Positions 1-11,122 are shown, counted from the stretch's first letter. The stretch is DNA of 64,000 bases from Blautia luti (GCF_033096465.1 NZ_AP028156.1:2808501-2872500), one strand, 5' to 3'. The notes: generated by a model from the letters alone, not told the origin. A program made the numbers and translations.

Positions 1-550
<550 letters not shown>

Positions 551-598
551 TCATTTACAAATCAAGGCTGTGATGCAAAGCACCACAACCTCTCATTT

Positions 599-1915
599 TT
601 AGTTGTTCAGGAAGCCTTTGTAATTACGTACGAGAAGCTGGGATTCAATCTGTTTCACAGTTTCAAGGATAACTCCCACGATAATGATGATAGATGTACC
701 ACCAAATGAAACATTTGCTCCAAATACACCGTTAAAGATGAACGGGATCACGCACACAATGATAAGACCTACTGCACCTATAAATATAATATAATTTAAG
801 ATATTAGTCAAATAGTCTGACGTAGGTTTTCCAGGACGGATACCTGGTATAAAACCACCCTGCTTTTTGATATTATCTGCTACTTCCAGCGGATTGAATG
901 TGATGGAAGTATAAAAATATGCAAAGAAAACGCAAAGTACGATGTAAAGAATCAGTCCCCAGCTGTACTGGATCTGTTTCGGATTACACCAGTTATTAGA
1001 AGAAAGACCACGAAGGATCTCGTTTCCGATTCCTGTTCCATTGCCTTTACCTGCAAGCTGTGCAATCACAGTCGGGAAAGACATAATGGATGATGCAAAA
1101 ATAACCGGAATAACACCGGCAGTATTTACTTTCAGAGGAATATTGGTGGACTGACCGCCCATCATTTTTCTTCCGACCATTTTCTTTGAATACTGAACCG
1201 GAATTCTTCTCTCTGCACCATTCAGGATAAGTACCAGAACTACCACCAGCAGAATGATCGCCGCAATAATAATACCGGCAAGGGTACCTTTTGCAATTGT
1301 TTTTCCTTTGATGAAGTTCTCATACAGCAATGCCAGATCGCTTGGCACTCTGGAAATAATGTTTACAGCAAGTACAATGGAAATACCATTTCCGATGCCT
1401 TTTTCTGTAATACGCTCACCAAGCCACATCAGCATAGCAGAACCAGCTGTTAAGCAGGCAACTACTATTACACCCTTGAAGAAGTTCAGATTCGGGATCA
1501 TACCCTGACGTCCGAAGCCGATTGCCATTGCGATTGACTCGAACAGAGCAAGACCTACAGTCACATAACGTGTGATTGCAGTCATCTTCTTTCTTCCTTC
1601 TTCACCATCTCGCTGCATTTCCTCCAGTGCCGGAATGGCAATGGTAAGAAGCTGAATGATAATGGATGAAGTAATGTACGGTGTGATGTTCAATGCGAAA
1701 ATTGACATTTTTTCAAATGAACCACCAGTAAACGCATCAAAAAAGTTAAACGCATCTCCGGTGTTGCTGCTGAACCACTGCTTAAAGAAGTCACTGTCAA
1801 CACCCGGAACCGGGATCTGGCAGCCGATACGGATGATAAAAATCATCCATATCAGATACAACAGCTTACGTCTCATTTCTTTCACTCTAAAAACATTTTT
1901 AAGAGTTTCAAACAT
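599..1915 (-). CDS. secY: Preprotein translocase subunit SecY
   Basis: Channel-forming core of the Sec protein-export machine in the cytoplasmic membrane. The 438-residue product has the family length and about ten hydrophobic segments; recognisable family stretches include the N-terminal RRKLLYLIWMIFIIRIG region, the plug region and the cytoplasmic loop with GQSTNIPLKVN. Its ATG shares one base with the stop of rplO (TAATG arrangement), so the two are probably translationally coupled. This is the standard position between rplO and adk. Confidence 0.98.
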   Translation of the reverse strand: MFETLKNVFRVKEMRRKLLYLIWMIFIIRIGCQIPVPGVDSDFFKQWFSSNTGDAFNFFDAFTGGSFEKMSIFALNITPYITSSIIIQLLTIAIPALEEMQRDGEEGRKKMTAITRYVTVGLALFESIAMAIGFGRQGMIPNLNFFKGVIVVACLTAGSAMLMWLGERITEKGIGNGISIVLAVNIISRVPSDLALLYENFIKGKTIAKGTLAGIIIAAIILLVVVLVLILNGAERRIPVQYSKKMVGRKMMGGQSTNIPLKVNTAGVIPVIFASSIMSFPTVIAQLAGKGNGTGIGNEILRGLSSNNWCNPKQIQYSWGLILYIVLCVFFAYFYTSITFNPLEVADNIKKQGGFIPGIRPGKPTSDYLTNILNYIIFIGAVGLIIVCVIPFIFNGVFGANVSFGGTSIIIIVGVILETVKQIESQLLVRNYKGFLNN

Positions 1916-2355
1916 TAGATCACCTCTACTGTACCACCAGCAGCTTCAATTTTTGATTTTGCAGTCTCGCTGACAGCGTTTACTTTGACATTAAGTTTCT
2001 TTGTCAGCTCACCATTTCCAAGAATTTTAACGCCATCAGCAATCTTGGAGATTGCACCACTTGCAAGTAAGCTTTCTGCTGTAACTTCTGCACCATCTTC
2101 AAAACGGTTCAGTACGTCAACGTTGATTGCAATGATCTCTTTTGTATTTCTGTTTTTGAATCCTCTCTTAGGCAGACGTCTGTATAAAGGCATCTGACCA
2201 CCTTCGAATCCCGGTTTCTTGTGACCGGAACGAGCTAACTGTCCTTTGTGTCCTTTACCGGCTGTTTTACCGTTTCCAGAACCATGTCCACGGCCTCTTC
2301 TGAAGTTATCGCTGTGCTTAGAACCTTCTGCTGGTCTTAAGTTTGATAATTCCAT
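1915..2355 (-). CDS. rplO: Ribosomal protein uL15 (L15)
   Basis: Large-subunit protein binding 23S rRNA late in 50S assembly. The 146 residues begin [12 protein letters not shown], followed by the Gly/Arg/Lys-rich extended N-terminal arm ([19 protein letters not shown]) and the globular C-terminal part, as in the family. It sits directly before secY. Unusually for an spc operon, 142 bp separate it from rpmD upstream. Confidence 0.98.
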   Translation of the reverse strand: MELSNLRPAEGSKHSDNFRRGRGHGSGNGKTAGKGHKGQLARSGHKKPGFEGGQMPLYRRLPKRGFKNRNTKEIIAINVDVLNRFEDGAEVTAESLLASGAISKIADGVKILGNGELTKKLNVKVNAVSETAKSKIEAAGGTVEVI

Positions 2356-2429
2356 GTTGGCACCTCCTTATTATTATTTCAAATCTATCTGTTCAGATCG
2401 TATTGTTTCTGATCATGTTTCTGTATGTT

Positions 2430-2475
2430 CCCGCCACTCTCAGGAACGGCAGGTTCATATCAGATCCATATCAGA
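2430..2475 (-). other. Hairpin and direct repeat between rpmD and rplO
   Basis: The 142-bp gap between two normally adjacent ribosomal genes holds a 6-bp GC-rich stem (2430-2435 with 2448-2453, one G-U pair, 12-nt loop). Next to it is a 9-bp direct repeat CATATCAGA at 2456-2464 and 2467-2475. There is no U-tract, so this is not a terminator. It could be an RNA processing or stability element; the role is unknown. Confidence 0.4.
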
Positions 2476-2497
2476 GTTCTCTCTGGTTAAATCGCAA

Positions 2498-2680
2498 TTA
2501 AGCTTCTTCAACCTTTACCAGGTGCTGTACCTGCTGAATCATTCCTCTTGTTGCTGCGTTATCCGGCATTTCAACTGTTTTGTGCATTTTTGTAAGACCC
2601 ATAGCTGCAACAGTTTTTTTGTGCTTCGGAACTGCACCAATAGGAGATTTTACTAATGTAACTTTTAATGTGTTTGCCAT
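2498..2680 (-). CDS. rpmD: Ribosomal protein uL30 (L30)
   Basis: Small 60-residue large-subunit protein. It starts MANTLKVTLVKSPIG and contains the family's GLTKMHKTVEMPDNAATRGM region. Length and position between rpsE and rplO are standard, and a strong GGAGG site precedes the ATG. Confidence 0.98.
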   Translation of the reverse strand: MANTLKVTLVKSPIGAVPKHKKTVAAMGLTKMHKTVEMPDNAATRGMIQQVQHLVKVEEA

Positions 2681-2695
2681 TTTTGTATTTCCTCC

Positions 2696-3205
2696 TTAAG
2701 CCAGAATCTCATCAACAGATTTTCCGCGAAGTCTAGCAACTTCTTCCGGAGTTTTTAACTGTCTTAAGCCTTCGATTGTTGCAAGAACAACGTTCTGTTT
2801 GTTTCTGGATCCCATACATTTTGTACGGATGTTTTTGATACCAGCTAACTCGATTACCGCACGGGCAGGACCGCCGGCGATAACTCCAGTACCTTCCGGA
2901 GCTCTCTTCAGAAGCATTTCAGCGCTTCCGTATTTTCCAATGAAGTCATGTGTAATGGAGTTGTTCTCGTCTCTTGCTACTGTTACTAATTTCTTCATAG
3001 CATCCTCTTTTCCTTTGCGGATAGCTTCAGGAATTTCGGCTGCTTTACCTAAACCTGCACCAACGTGTCCGTTGCCGTCACCTACAACAACTAAAGCTGT
3101 GAAACGGAAGTTACGACCACCTTTAACAACCTTGGTAACACGCTTGATTGATACTACTTTATCTTCTAATTCTAACTGACTAGCATCAATAAGATTACGT
3201 TTCAT
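2696..3205 (-). CDS. rpsE: Ribosomal protein uS5 (S5)
   Basis: Small-subunit protein involved in decoding fidelity and mRNA helicase activity at the entry site. The 169 residues contain the double-stranded-RNA-binding-like N-terminal domain ([31 protein letters not shown]) and the C-terminal domain ([12 protein letters not shown]). Length and place match the family. It is separated by 15 bp from rpmD and 18 bp from rplR. Confidence 0.98.
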   Translation of the reverse strand: MKRNLIDASQLELEDKVVSIKRVTKVVKGGRNFRFTALVVVGDGNGHVGAGLGKAAEIPEAIRKGKEDAMKKLVTVARDENNSITHDFIGKYGSAEMLLKRAPEGTGVIAGGPARAVIELAGIKNIRTKCMGSRNKQNVVLATIEGLRQLKTPEEVARLRGKSVDEILA

Positions 3206-3223
3206 GTGTTTCGCTCCTCCTTA

Positions 3224-3592
3224 TTAGAATTTCAGCCCAGCTTCTCTTGCTGCGTCTGCCAGTGCTTTTACTTTACCGTGGTAGATATAGCCTCCTCTGT
3301 CGAAAACAACGCTTTCGATGCCAGCTTCAACAGCTTTCTTACCAATAACGGTTCCTAAATGTGCAGCTGCTGCTACATCATCAGTGTTCTCTAACTCAGC
3401 TCTTACTTCTTTCTGAAGAGTAGAAGCAGATACTAAAGTCTTTCCTACAGTGTCATCAATGATCTGAGCATACATATGCTTGTTGGAACGAAATACTGCT
3501 AAACGAGGTGTTGTTGCAGTTCCGTTTAAATGATGACGTAATCTTCTATGCTTATTCTCACGAATTTTCGCTCTAGATGCCTTATTTACCAT
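3224..3592 (-). CDS. rplR: Ribosomal protein uL18 (L18)
   Basis: 5S-rRNA-binding large-subunit protein. The 122 residues start [17 protein letters not shown], a basic N-terminal extension, and hold the typical [19 protein letters not shown] core and the C-terminal [17 protein letters not shown] segment. It works with L5 in docking 5S rRNA and lies between rplF and rpsE as usual. Confidence 0.98.
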   Translation of the reverse strand: MVNKASRAKIRENKHRRLRHHLNGTATTPRLAVFRSNKHMYAQIIDDTVGKTLVSASTLQKEVRAELENTDDVAAAAHLGTVIGKKAVEAGIESVVFDRGGYIYHGKVKALADAAREAGLKF

Positions 3593-3609
3593 TTTCTCAC
3601 CCTCCTGAA

Positions 3610-4149
3610 TTATTTCTTACCAGTCTTACCAACTTTACGTCTGATAACTTCATCAACATATTTGATACCTTTACCTTTGTATGGCTCAGGTCTTCTCTTG
3701 TCTCTGATCTCAGCTGCAAACTGGCCGACTTTTTCTTTGCTGATACCGGATACGATAATCTTGTTACCATCTACTTTGGTTTCGATTCCGTCCGGATCTT
3801 CCATTTCTACCGGATGAGAATATCCAAGGCTAAGCACAAGCTTTTTGCCCTGTTTTGCTGCTTTATAACCTACACCGTTAACTTCAAGCTCTTTTGTATA
3901 GCCTTCGCTTACACCAACAACCATGTTGTGGATCAAGCTTCTTGTTAAACCGTGAAGAGATTTCATTTTCTTTAAGTCGTTTGGTCTGGATACTACTACA
4001 TGACCATCTTCAACTTTGATTTCCATTTCTGTAGGAAGTGCTCTTTCGAGTGTTCCTTTTGGTCCTTTTACAGTTACTACGTTGCCTTCAGCGACAGTTA
4101 CTTCTACGCCTGCAGGAATAGCAACCGGAAGTCTACCAATTCGTGACAT
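3610..4149 (-). CDS. rplF: Ribosomal protein uL6 (L6)
   Basis: Large-subunit protein near the factor-binding centre. At 179 residues it has the two repeated L6 domains; it begins [15 protein letters not shown] and ends with the signature [16 protein letters not shown]. An 88-bp gap with a hairpin separates it from rpsH upstream, longer than is common in this operon. Confidence 0.98.
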   Translation of the reverse strand: MSRIGRLPVAIPAGVEVTVAEGNVVTVKGPKGTLERALPTEMEIKVEDGHVVVSRPNDLKKMKSLHGLTRSLIHNMVVGVSEGYTKELEVNGVGYKAAKQGKKLVLSLGYSHPVEMEDPDGIETKVDGNKIIVSGISKEKVGQFAAEIRDKRRPEPYKGKGIKYVDEVIRRKVGKTGKK

Positions 4150-4177
4150 ATGTTTGTCCTCCTTACTTAGATTATCG

Positions 4178-4198
4178 GAGAGGATATTGCATCCTCTC
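4178..4198 (-). other. Hairpin between rpsH and rplF
   Basis: Perfect 8-bp stem (GAGAGGAT at 4178-4185 with ATCCTCTC at 4191-4198) with a 5-nt loop in the rpsH-rplF gap. No U-run follows on the transcribed strand, so it is more likely a processing or stability element than a terminator. Confidence 0.5.
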
Positions 4199-4237
4199 TG
4201 TTTTCAGTTAATTCTCTATAAAAAATCTTGGTTCAAA

Positions 4238-4639
4238 TTACCAAACGAATGCTAATACTTCGCCGCCAACCTGAAGTTTACGGGCTTCTTTATCAGTAAT
4301 AACACCTTTGTTTGTAGAAAGAATTGCGATTCCAAGTCCACCAAGAACTTTTGGAAGCTCATCCTTGCCTGCGTAGATACGAAGACCAGGTTTGGAGATT
4401 CTCTTTAAACCAGTGATGATTTTTTCGTTTTTGTCTTCACCGTATTTCAGTGTGATATGAAGAGTTTTAACAACTCCGTCTTCAACTAAATCATATTTTG
4501 CAATATATCCTTCATCAACAAGGATGTTAGCAATTGCAATTTTCATTTTGGATGCCGGAACATCTACTGTGTCATGTTTTGCAGTGTTTGCGTTACGGAT
4601 TCTTGTAAGCATATCTGCGATTGGATCGCTCATTGTCAT
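4238..4639 (-). CDS. rpsH: Ribosomal protein uS8 (S8)
   Basis: Primary 16S rRNA-binding protein, and in Enterobacteria the autogenous repressor of the spc operon. The 133 residues begin [17 protein letters not shown] and end with the signature [14 protein letters not shown] and the usual LAFVW terminus. An AGGAGG site lies 8 nt from the first ATG. The 145-bp space upstream, to rpsZ, is unusually long and contains a strong hairpin. Confidence 0.98.
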   Translation of the reverse strand: MTMSDPIADMLTRIRNANTAKHDTVDVPASKMKIAIANILVDEGYIAKYDLVEDGVVKTLHITLKYGEDKNEKIITGLKRISKPGLRIYAGKDELPKVLGGLGIAILSTNKGVITDKEARKLQVGGEVLAFVW

Positions 4640-4733
4640 GTTAGTTTCCTCCTATAATTCAGACTTTACATGTGCATTTATATTAATTGTTTACATTGTT
4701 ACCTGTTTGATCATAAAACTCGTTTGGACACAT

Positions 4734-4759
4734 GATCGGGCTGATAAAATCAGCCGATC
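4734..4759 (-). other. Hairpin upstream of rpsH
   Basis: Ten base pairs with one bulged base (4734-4744 with 4750-4759) and a 5-nt A/T loop, in the rpsZ-rpsH spacer. The transcribed strand continues without a U-tract. Its position ahead of the S8 gene invites the idea of S8 feedback, but the S8 target pattern was not recognised in it. Confidence 0.45.
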
Positions 4760-4784
4760 GTTTATTTCTATTTAAATCCGGTTC

Positions 4785-4970
4785 CTACCAGGAAGCCTTC
4801 TTAACACCCGGGATCTGTCCCTTGTAAGCTAATTCACGGAAGCAGATTCTGCAGATTCCGTATTTTCTTAAAACAGAATGTGGACGTCCACAAATGTTGC
4901 AACGTGTATATTCTCTTGTGGAGAATTTCTGTTTACGCTGCTGTTTGATTTTCATTGCTGTTTTAGCCAT
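4785..4970 (-). CDS. rpsZ: Ribosomal protein uS14, zinc-ribbon type
   Basis: Small-subunit head protein. The 61-residue form carries the zinc ribbon C24-x2-C27 ... C40-x2-C43 (CNIC, CRIC), so it is the zinc-containing short S14 typical of Firmicutes rather than the longer Cys-free form. It lies between rplE and rpsH as expected. Confidence 0.98.
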   Translation of the reverse strand: MAKTAMKIKQQRKQKFSTREYTRCNICGRPHSVLRKYGICRICFRELAYKGQIPGVKKASW

Positions 4971-4985
4971 GAATCGTTCCTCCTA

Positions 4986-5525
4986 TTACTTTGCAAACGG
5001 CATATTGAATAATGTCAGTAATTCACGTGCTTCTTCATCAGTCTTAGCTGTAGTAACGAAGATGATGTCCATACCTCTTACTTTATCAACTTTATCATAT
5101 TCAACTTCCGGGAAGATCAGCTGCTCTTTGATACCCAGAGCGTAGTTTCCACGGCCATCGAATGCGTTCGGGTTGATACCACGGAAGTCACGTACACGAG
5201 GAAGTGCAAGGTTGATCAGACGATCAGCGAACTCGTACATTTTTTCTCCTCTTAATGTAACTTTACAACCGATCGGCATACCCTCTCTGATTTTGAAGTT
5301 AGCAACAGATTTTTTCGCTTTTGTAGCGATTGCTTTCTGTCCTGTGATAAGTTCCATATCTGCGATTGCAGCATCAAGAAGCTTAGCGTTTTCTTTGGCT
5401 TCACCAACACCCATATTGATTACGATCTTATCGAGTTTTGGCACTTCCATAACATTTTTGTATCCAAATTTTTTGGTCATGGCATCCATGATCTCATTTT
5501 TGTACATTTCTTTTAATCTACTCAC
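4986..5525 (-). CDS. rplE: Ribosomal protein uL5 (L5)
   Basis: 5S rRNA-binding protein that contacts the P-site tRNA. The 179 residues show family landmarks: [16 protein letters not shown] near the N terminus, the [19 protein letters not shown] stretch and the LPRVRDFRG segment. Standard length and position between rplX and rpsZ. Confidence 0.98.
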   Translation of the reverse strand: MSRLKEMYKNEIMDAMTKKFGYKNVMEVPKLDKIVINMGVGEAKENAKLLDAAIADMELITGQKAIATKAKKSVANFKIREGMPIGCKVTLRGEKMYEFADRLINLALPRVRDFRGINPNAFDGRGNYALGIKEQLIFPEVEYDKVDKVRGMDIIFVTTAKTDEEARELLTLFNMPFAK

Positions 5526-5546
5526 TTGTCATGCCTCCTCTCTTAA

Positions 5547-5858
5547 TTAATCGATAACCTTACCGGTCTTTTTAGCAACGCGGACTTTTTTGTCTCCATC
5601 CATCTGGAAGCCTACTCTTGTAGCCTGTCCATCAACAACCAGCATTACATTGGAGATGTGCAATGGAGCTTCTTTTGTGATGATTCCGCCCTGCTGATTT
5701 GCTGCAGATGGTTTGCTGTGTTTTGTAACCTTGTTGATGTTCTCAACAATAACGGTATTGTCTTTTGCGTTTACTGCAAGGACTTTACCCTCTTTGCCAT
5801 TATCTTTACCAGCGATAACTTTTACAGTATCACCTTTTTTAATTTTCATAGCTGACAT
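5547..5858 (-). CDS. rplX: Ribosomal protein uL24 (L24)
   Basis: Assembly-initiator protein of the 50S subunit. The 103 residues carry a KOW motif near the start ([19 protein letters not shown]). The first ATG ([10 protein letters not shown]) is favoured because AGGAGG lies 7 nt upstream; an internal ATG three codons later is also possible. Confidence 0.97.
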   Translation of the reverse strand: MSAMKIKKGDTVKVIAGKDNGKEGKVLAVNAKDNTVIVENINKVTKHSKPSAANQQGGIITKEAPLHISNVMLVVDGQATRVGFQMDGDKKVRVAKKTGKVID

Positions 5859-5869
5859 TAGGCACCCTC

Positions 5870-6238
5870 CTATAATACTTCCGGAGCTAAGGAAACGATC
5901 TTCATGAATTTCTTCTCACGAAGTTCTCTGGCAACTGGTCCAAAGATACGTGTTCCTCTCGGAGTTAAGTCGTCTTTAATGATTACGGCAGCATTTTCAT
6001 CGAAGCGGATATAAGATCCGTCTTTACGACGAGCGCCTTTTTTAGTTCTAACTACAACAGCTTTTACAACGTCACCTTTTTTAACAACGCCGCCTGGTGT
6101 TGCATCTTTGACAGTAGCAACGATTGTATCGCCAATGCTTGCATATCTTCTTGTAGAGCCGCCCATAACACGAATACAAAGGATTTCTTTTGCACCAGTG
6201 TTGTCGGCAACTTTCAGTCTAGTTTCCTGCTGGATCAT
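5870..6238 (-). CDS. rplN: Ribosomal protein uL14 (L14)
   Basis: Large-subunit interface protein. It has exactly the classical 122 residues, starts [18 protein letters not shown] and includes the family signature around [19 protein letters not shown]. It sits between rpsQ and rplX. Confidence 0.98.
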   Translation of the reverse strand: MIQQETRLKVADNTGAKEILCIRVMGGSTRRYASIGDTIVATVKDATPGGVVKKGDVVKAVVVRTKKGARRKDGSYIRFDENAAVIIKDDLTPRGTRIFGPVARELREKKFMKIVSLAPEVL

Positions 6239-6251
6239 ACTGGTCTCCTCC

Positions 6252-6506
6252 TTATTTAACTTTCTCTACGATTTCAACCAGTCTCCATCTTTTATCTTTG
6301 GATAACGGTCTGGTTTCCATAACTTTTACGGTATCACCGATATTGCACTCATTATTTTCGTCATGAGCTTTTAATTTATATGTTCTCTTCACGATTTTTT
6401 TGTAAAGAGGATGTTTTACATGGTCTTCAATAGCAACTACAATGGTTTTGTCCATCTTATTGCTGACAACCTTACCCACGCGGGTTTTTCTCAGATTTCT
6501 TTCCAC
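6252..6506 (-). CDS. rpsQ: Ribosomal protein uS17 (S17)
   Basis: Primary 16S rRNA-binding protein with an OB fold. The 84 residues begin [20 protein letters not shown] and contain the signature [19 protein letters not shown]. Standard place between rpmC and rplN. Confidence 0.98.
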   Translation of the reverse strand: MERNLRKTRVGKVVSNKMDKTIVVAIEDHVKHPLYKKIVKRTYKLKAHDENNECNIGDTVKVMETRPLSKDKRWRLVEIVEKVK

Positions 6507-6521
6507 GATAGTTTCCTCCTA

Positions 6522-6740
6522 TTATTTGGAAGCGTTAGCCTGCTCAGTAATTACTGTCTGGATTCTTGCAATGTTCTTGCGAACCTCTTTGATGCGGCTT
6601 GTATTTTCTAATTGATTAGTTGCATTCTGAAATCTCAGATTGAAAAGTTCTTTTTTAGCAGCTACTAATTCTTCATTTAATTCTGCAGCTGATTTTGCCT
6701 TTAAATCTTCCACGAATTTATTAATTTTCACTGTTATCAC
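6522..6740 (-). CDS. rpmC: Ribosomal protein uL29 (L29)
   Basis: Small helical protein at the polypeptide exit. The 72 residues hold the [18 protein letters not shown] and [13 protein letters not shown] helices of the family. Its first 20 bases overlap the end of rplP, suggesting translational coupling. Confidence 0.97.
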   Translation of the reverse strand: MITVKINKFVEDLKAKSAAELNEELVAAKKELFNLRFQNATNQLENTSRIKEVRKNIARIQTVITEQANASK

Positions 6741-7158
6741 CGCCTTCTAAGTCTGCACGAGAAACAATTTTGCATTTACATGGTAACTTGTGCATTGCAA
6801 GACGTAATGCTTCACGAGCGATTTCTTCTGAAACGCCTGCGATTTCGAACATTACACGTCCTGGCTTAACAACTGCTACCCAGTATTCAAGGGCACCTTT
6901 TCCGGAACCCATTCGTGTTTCTGCTGGTTTCGCTGTTACTGGTTTATCTGGGAAAATCTTAATCCAAACCTGACCACCACGTTTGATGTAACGGGTCATA
7001 GCAACACGGGCTGCCTCGATCTGATTGGAACGGATCCAACACGGTTCGGTTGCAACAAGTCCGAATTCACCATAATTGATCTTATTGCCTCTGAGGGCTT
7101 TTCCTCTCATGGAGCCACGGAATTGTTTACGACGTTTTACTCTTTTTGGCATTAACAT
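6721..7158 (-). CDS. rplP: Ribosomal protein uL16 (L16)
   Basis: 50S protein that positions the A-site tRNA. The 145-residue product has the family stretches [32 protein letters not shown] and [19 protein letters not shown]. The first ATG overlaps the rpsC stop (TAATG); a second ATG two codons later gives the textbook MPKR start. Here the first is favoured by the GGGAG spacing. Confidence 0.97.
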   Translation of the reverse strand: MLMPKRVKRRKQFRGSMRGKALRGNKINYGEFGLVATEPCWIRSNQIEAARVAMTRYIKRGGQVWIKIFPDKPVTAKPAETRMGSGKGALEYWVAVVKPGRVMFEIAGVSEEIAREALRLAMHKLPCKCKIVSRADLEGGDNSEN

Positions 7159-7814
7159 TATTTATCGCTCCCTTCCTTAGTTCCTTTTGTTGGAAGTACT
7201 TCGCCATTGTAGACCCAAGCTTTTACGCCAACTTTGCCGTATGTTGTGTCTGCTTCTGCGAATCCATAGTCAATATCTGCACGAAGTGTCTGAAGCGGAA
7301 TAGTTCCTTCGCTGTAGAACTCTGTACGAGCCATATCAGCACCGCCAAGACGTCCGGATACGGATGTTTTGATACCTTTTGCTCCGGCCTTCATTGTTCT
7401 CTGCATTGTAGATTTCATTGCACGTCTGAAAGAGATACGGTTCTCAAGCTGTAATGCGATATTCTCTGCTACTAACTGAGCATCTCTGTCTGGTCTCTTT
7501 ACTTCTTTGATATCTACGATAAGTTTCTTGTCTGTGAATTTCTTTAATTCAGCTTTTACTTTTTCGATCTCAGCGCCACCTTTACCGATTACGATACCAG
7601 GTTTAGCTGTGTAGATGATGATCTTAACTCTGTCAGATGCTCTTTCGATTTCAATTTTGGAAACACCTGCGCTGTATAATTTCTTTTTAAGGAATGTTCT
7701 GATGTTGTAGTCTTCTACCAGGTAATCAGCGAAGTCTGCATCAGCATACCATCTTGAATCCCAATCCTTGATAACACCGACTCTAAGGCCATGTGGGTTA
7801 ACTTTCTGTCCCAT
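7158..7814 (-). CDS. rpsC: Ribosomal protein uS3 (S3)
   Basis: Head protein of the 30S subunit that forms part of the mRNA entry channel. At 218 residues it begins [18 protein letters not shown] and carries the KH domain ([19 protein letters not shown]) followed by the C-terminal S3 domain. It overlaps rplP by one base. Confidence 0.98.
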   Translation of the reverse strand: MGQKVNPHGLRVGVIKDWDSRWYADADFADYLVEDYNIRTFLKKKLYSAGVSKIEIERASDRVKIIIYTAKPGIVIGKGGAEIEKVKAELKKFTDKKLIVDIKEVKRPDRDAQLVAENIALQLENRISFRRAMKSTMQRTMKAGAKGIKTSVSGRLGGADMARTEFYSEGTIPLQTLRADIDYGFAEADTTYGKVGVKAWVYNGEVLPTKGTKEGSDK

Positions 7815-7825
7815 GCTTTTCCTCC

Positions 7826-8215
7826 TTATTTCTCATCCAGCACGATGGTAATATGGCTTGTTCTCTTTTCGATTCTGTAAGCTCTACCCTGTGCTCTCGG
7901 CTGAATTCTCTTCATTGTAGGTCCTTTATCTGCATAGCAGGCTGCAACGTAGAGGTTGTCTGCATTCATTCCGTTGTTGTTTTCAGCATTTGCAATTGCT
8001 GACTCAAGAAGTTTCTTGATCACGCTGGAAGCGTATCTTGGGTTGTATGTTAAGATACCAAGTGCTGTCTGCACATCTTTACCGCGAATTACATCTAACA
8101 CGTAGCAGGCTTTCTGAACAGAAATTCTTGCGTAAGATAATTTTGCAGACGGTCTTGTCTCTCTATTACTCTCATTTCTGGCTCTTTTTATCTGGCTTCT
8201 ATGTCCCTTTGCCAT
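7826..8215 (-). CDS. rplV: Ribosomal protein uL22 (L22)
   Basis: 50S protein lining the exit tunnel. The 129 residues include the family signature near the C terminus ([18 protein letters not shown]) that forms the tunnel hairpin, followed by [10 protein letters not shown]. An 88-bp gap with a hairpin precedes it, after rpsS. Confidence 0.98.
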   Translation of the reverse strand: MAKGHRSQIKRARNESNRETRPSAKLSYARISVQKACYVLDVIRGKDVQTALGILTYNPRYASSVIKKLLESAIANAENNNGMNADNLYVAACYADKGPTMKRIQPRAQGRAYRIEKRTSHITIVLDEK

Positions 8216-8258
8216 TTTAAAGTGCCTCCTTTCCTTTTTCTCTCAATATCAGGTTAAC

Positions 8259-8287
8259 CTGTCCGCTGTCTCATGGACAGCAGACAG
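8259..8287 (-). other. Hairpin between rpsS and rplV
   Basis: Eleven base pairs with a single 1x1 mismatch (CTGTC-c-GCTGTC at 8259-8270 pairing with GACAGC-a-GACAG at 8276-8287) around a 5-nt loop. It lies in an intercistronic gap with no U-run. A processing or stability element is plausible. Confidence 0.5.
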
Positions 8288-8303
8288 AATATAAAGTCAA
8301 ATA

Positions 8304-8585
8304 CTAGCGAACTCCGGATTTCTTTTCGTCTTTTCCGTGTCCTCTGTAAGTTCTGGTTGCAACGAACTCACCGAGTTTGTGGCCAACCATATCTTCTGTT
8401 ACGTATACCGGCACGTGTTTTCTTCCGTCATGGACAGCAATTGTGTGTCCTACGAAGGACGGGAAGATTGTAGAACGGCGTGACCAGGTTTTGATAACGG
8501 ATTTATCATTTGCAGCGTTTAATGCATCTACTTTTTTAAGTAAGCTGGCATCTGCAAAAGGTCCTTTTTTCAGTGAACGAGACAT
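8304..8585 (-). CDS. rpsS: Ribosomal protein uS19 (S19)
   Basis: 30S head protein that forms a complex with S13. The 93 residues start [18 protein letters not shown] and contain the signature around [20 protein letters not shown] and the [14 protein letters not shown] ending. Standard position between rplB and rplV. Confidence 0.98.
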   Translation of the reverse strand: MSRSLKKGPFADASLLKKVDALNAANDKSVIKTWSRRSTIFPSFVGHTIAVHDGRKHVPVYVTEDMVGHKLGEFVATRTYRGHGKDEKKSGVR

Positions 8586-8600
8586 GCTTAATCCTCCTTA

Positions 8601-9446
8601 TTATTTCGATAAAGCTTTTCCATCGCGTCTTCTTACGATGAGCTTGTTGGACGGTTTGTTTTTCTTTCTTGTCTTCAGACCAAGAGCAGGTTTTCCCCAT
8701 GGAGTGCATGGACCTGGGCGACCGATACCAGTCTTTCCTTCACCACCACCGTGTGGATGGTCATTCGGGTTCATTACGGAACCACGAACAGTAGGTCTGA
8801 TACCCATGTTACGTTTACGTCCGGCTTTACCGATGTTAATCAGGTTGTGATCTCCGTTTCCGACAACACCAACAGATGCGCGGCATACAATCGGAACCAT
8901 TCTCATTTCACCAGATGGCAGACGCAGTGTTGCGTATTTGCCTTCTTTAGCCATTAACTGAGCGCCGTTTCCAGCAGAACGAACCATCTGTCCGCCCTTT
9001 CCAGGATGAAGCTCAATGTTGTGTACCATAGTACCAACCGGGATAAGCTCTAATGGTAAGCAGTTACCAACACGAACTTCTGCTTCTGCTCCGTTCATGA
9101 CTTTCTGGCCTACTTTTAAGCCTTCCGGTGCAAGGATATATGCTTTCTCGCCATCTGCATAGCAGATAAGAGCGATGTTTGCTGTTCTGTTTGGATCATA
9201 CTCGATGGAAAGTACTGTTGCAGCAACTCCATCTTTTCTTCTCTTGAAGTCGATGATTCTGTATTTTCTTCTGCTTCCGCCTCCGCGGTGTCTAACTGTG
9301 ATCTTACCCTGGTTGTTACGTCCAGCGTTTTTCTTTAAAGACACGGTAAGAGATTTCTCTGGTGTAGATTTTGTGATCTCTGAGAAATCGGAACCAGTCA
9401 TATGTCTTCTAGACGGTGTATATGGGTTATAACTTTTGATTCCCAT
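8601..9446 (-). CDS. rplB: Ribosomal protein uL2 (L2)
   Basis: Core 23S rRNA-binding protein required for subunit association and peptidyl transfer. The start [14 protein letters not shown] at 9446 is chosen because AAAGGAG lies just upstream and it gives the family's N terminus; the frame stays open 17 codons further upstream but without family similarity. The 281-residue product shows [18 protein letters not shown] and the conserved [10 protein letters not shown] and [13 protein letters not shown] segments with the essential His of the peptidyl-transferase region. Confidence 0.98.
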   Translation of the reverse strand: MGIKSYNPYTPSRRHMTGSDFSEITKSTPEKSLTVSLKKNAGRNNQGKITVRHRGGGSRRKYRIIDFKRRKDGVAATVLSIEYDPNRTANIALICYADGEKAYILAPEGLKVGQKVMNGAEAEVRVGNCLPLELIPVGTMVHNIELHPGKGGQMVRSAGNGAQLMAKEGKYATLRLPSGEMRMVPIVCRASVGVVGNGDHNLINIGKAGRKRNMGIRPTVRGSVMNPNDHPHGGGEGKTGIGRPGPCTPWGKPALGLKTRKKNKPSNKLIVRRRDGKALSK

Positions 9447-9527
9447 TTTTGTTCTCCTTTCGAATTTGTTCTCGTGCTTTCGTGCACATATTCGCAATAA
9501 CCTGCGTTATCACTCGCTATCTGTTAA

Positions 9528-9827
9528 TTAAAGTCCTTCGAAGATTTCGATATCTTTGCTGTCTTCTGTCAGAGCTACGATAGCTTTTTTGGTTTTAGCA
9601 GTTGTTCCAACTGTCATACCACGGCGTTTTTTCTTTCCATCCATGTTCATGGTGTTAACGCTCTTTACTTTTGTTCCTTCGAACATTTTCTCTACAGCTT
9701 CTTTGATCTGAGATTTATTTGCTTCTGGATGAACTAAGAAAGTGTATTTCTTTTCAGCCATAGCGTTCATAGATTTTTCTGTAATCACTGGTTTCTTGAT
9801 TACGTCATAGTACTGAATGTTAGCCAT
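9528..9827 (-). CDS. rplW: Ribosomal protein uL23 (L23)
   Basis: Exit-tunnel rim protein and docking site for trigger factor and SRP. The 99 residues start [19 protein letters not shown] and contain [15 protein letters not shown]. Its ATG overlaps the rplD stop by one base. Confidence 0.98.
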   Translation of the reverse strand: MANIQYYDVIKKPVITEKSMNAMAEKKYTFLVHPEANKSQIKEAVEKMFEGTKVKSVNTMNMDGKKKRRGMTVGTTAKTKKAIVALTEDSKDIEIFEGL

Positions 9828-10447
9828 TATGCATATACCTCCTCGATGGATGCTACAGCATCTTTGGTTACAACTACGGTGCCATGGTTCATAACATCGT
9901 ATACGTTAATAGTACTTGGTGTTGCTGTCTGTACATCTGCGATGTTTCTAGCGGAAATGATTACATTCTTGTCATCTGTAGCTGTGATCACAAGCGCTTT
10001 CTCAGCTTTCAGGTTTGTAAGAACTTTCTGCATTTCTTTTGTCTTAACATCTGCAAGTGTAAGAGCATCAACTACTACTAATTTATTGTCCTGAACTTTG
10101 GAAGTCAGAGCAGATTTTAAAGCAGCTCTTCTTTCTTTCTTGTTCATTTTTACTTCATAATCTCTTGGTACCGGAGCGAATACAACACCGCCGCCAGTCC
10201 ACTGTGGTGCACGGATGGAACCCTGTCTAGCATGACCTGTTCCTTTCTGTCTCCACGGTTTTCTTCCGCCGCCGCTTACTTCAGAACGAGTTTTAGCTTT
10301 CTGAGTACCCTGGCGATTATTTGCAAGCTGACGAACAACAGCAAGGTGAACAAGATGCTCATTGACTTCTACGCCGAATACTGCATCATTCAGTTCCATT
10401 GTTCCAACTTCGTTGCCTTCCATATTATAAACAGTTACGTTTGCCAT
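9827..10447 (-). CDS. rplD: Ribosomal protein uL4 (L4)
   Basis: 50S protein with an extended loop into the exit tunnel; in gamma-proteobacteria it also represses the S10 operon through the leader. The 206 residues hold the loop signature [20 protein letters not shown] and the [15 protein letters not shown] helix. Given the structured leader before rpsJ, autoregulation is possible but not shown. Confidence 0.98.
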   Translation of the reverse strand: MANVTVYNMEGNEVGTMELNDAVFGVEVNEHLVHLAVVRQLANNRQGTQKAKTRSEVSGGGRKPWRQKGTGHARQGSIRAPQWTGGGVVFAPVPRDYEVKMNKKERRAALKSALTSKVQDNKLVVVDALTLADVKTKEMQKVLTNLKAEKALVITATDDKNVIISARNIADVQTATPSTINVYDVMNHGTVVVTKDAVASIEEVYA

Positions 10448-10468
10448 TTGTGTGCTCCTCCTTTCTTA

Positions 10469-11101
10469 TTATAAGGACTTTACTGTCTCTTTGATAGTAA
10501 CCAAAGATTTCTTAGGTCCTGGAACAGCACCCTTAACTAACAGTAAGTTGTTTTCTTTATCTACGCGTACGATCTCAAGGTTCTGTACAGTAACCTGAAC
10601 ATTTCCCATATGACCTGGCATGTGTTTTCCTTTGAATACCTTGCTCGGATCAGAACAAGCACCATTGGAACCTGCATGACGGTGATATTTGGAACCGTGA
10701 GCCATAGGTCCTCTGGACTGACCATGTCTCTTGATCGCACCCTGGAAACCTTTACCTTTGGAAACAGCTGTTGCATCAATGTGATCGCCGTCTGCAAAGA
10801 TATCAGCTTTAATTTCCTGTCCTACTGTATATTCAGCAGCGTTATCAAATCTGAACTCTTTAACGAATCTCTTTACTGCAACGCCAGCTTTGTCAAAGTG
10901 TCCTTTTTCCGGTTTGTTAACAAGGCTTTCTCTGATGTCGCCGAATCCGACCTGAACTGCTTCGTATCCGTCGTTTTCTTCTGTCTTAACCTGAGTTACG
11001 ACACAAGGACCAGCCTGTAAAACTGTTACCGGAATTAACTGGCCGTCTTCATTGAAGATCTGAGTCATTCCGACTTTAGTAGCTAAAATAGCTTTCTTCA
11101 T
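10469..11101 (-). CDS. rplC: Ribosomal protein uL3 (L3)
   Basis: Assembly-initiator protein of the 50S subunit near the peptidyl-transferase centre. The 210 residues begin [16 protein letters not shown] and include the signature around [18 protein letters not shown] and [13 protein letters not shown]. It follows rpsJ after a 96-bp gap that contains two hairpins. Confidence 0.98.
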   Translation of the reverse strand: MKKAILATKVGMTQIFNEDGQLIPVTVLQAGPCVVTQVKTEENDGYEAVQVGFGDIRESLVNKPEKGHFDKAGVAVKRFVKEFRFDNAAEYTVGQEIKADIFADGDHIDATAVSKGKGFQGAIKRHGQSRGPMAHGSKYHRHAGSNGACSDPSKVFKGKHMPGHMGNVQVTVQNLEIVRVDKENNLLLVKGAVPGPKKSLVTIKETVKSL

Positions 11102-11122
11102 TCTTTCTTCCTCCTTATAGCG

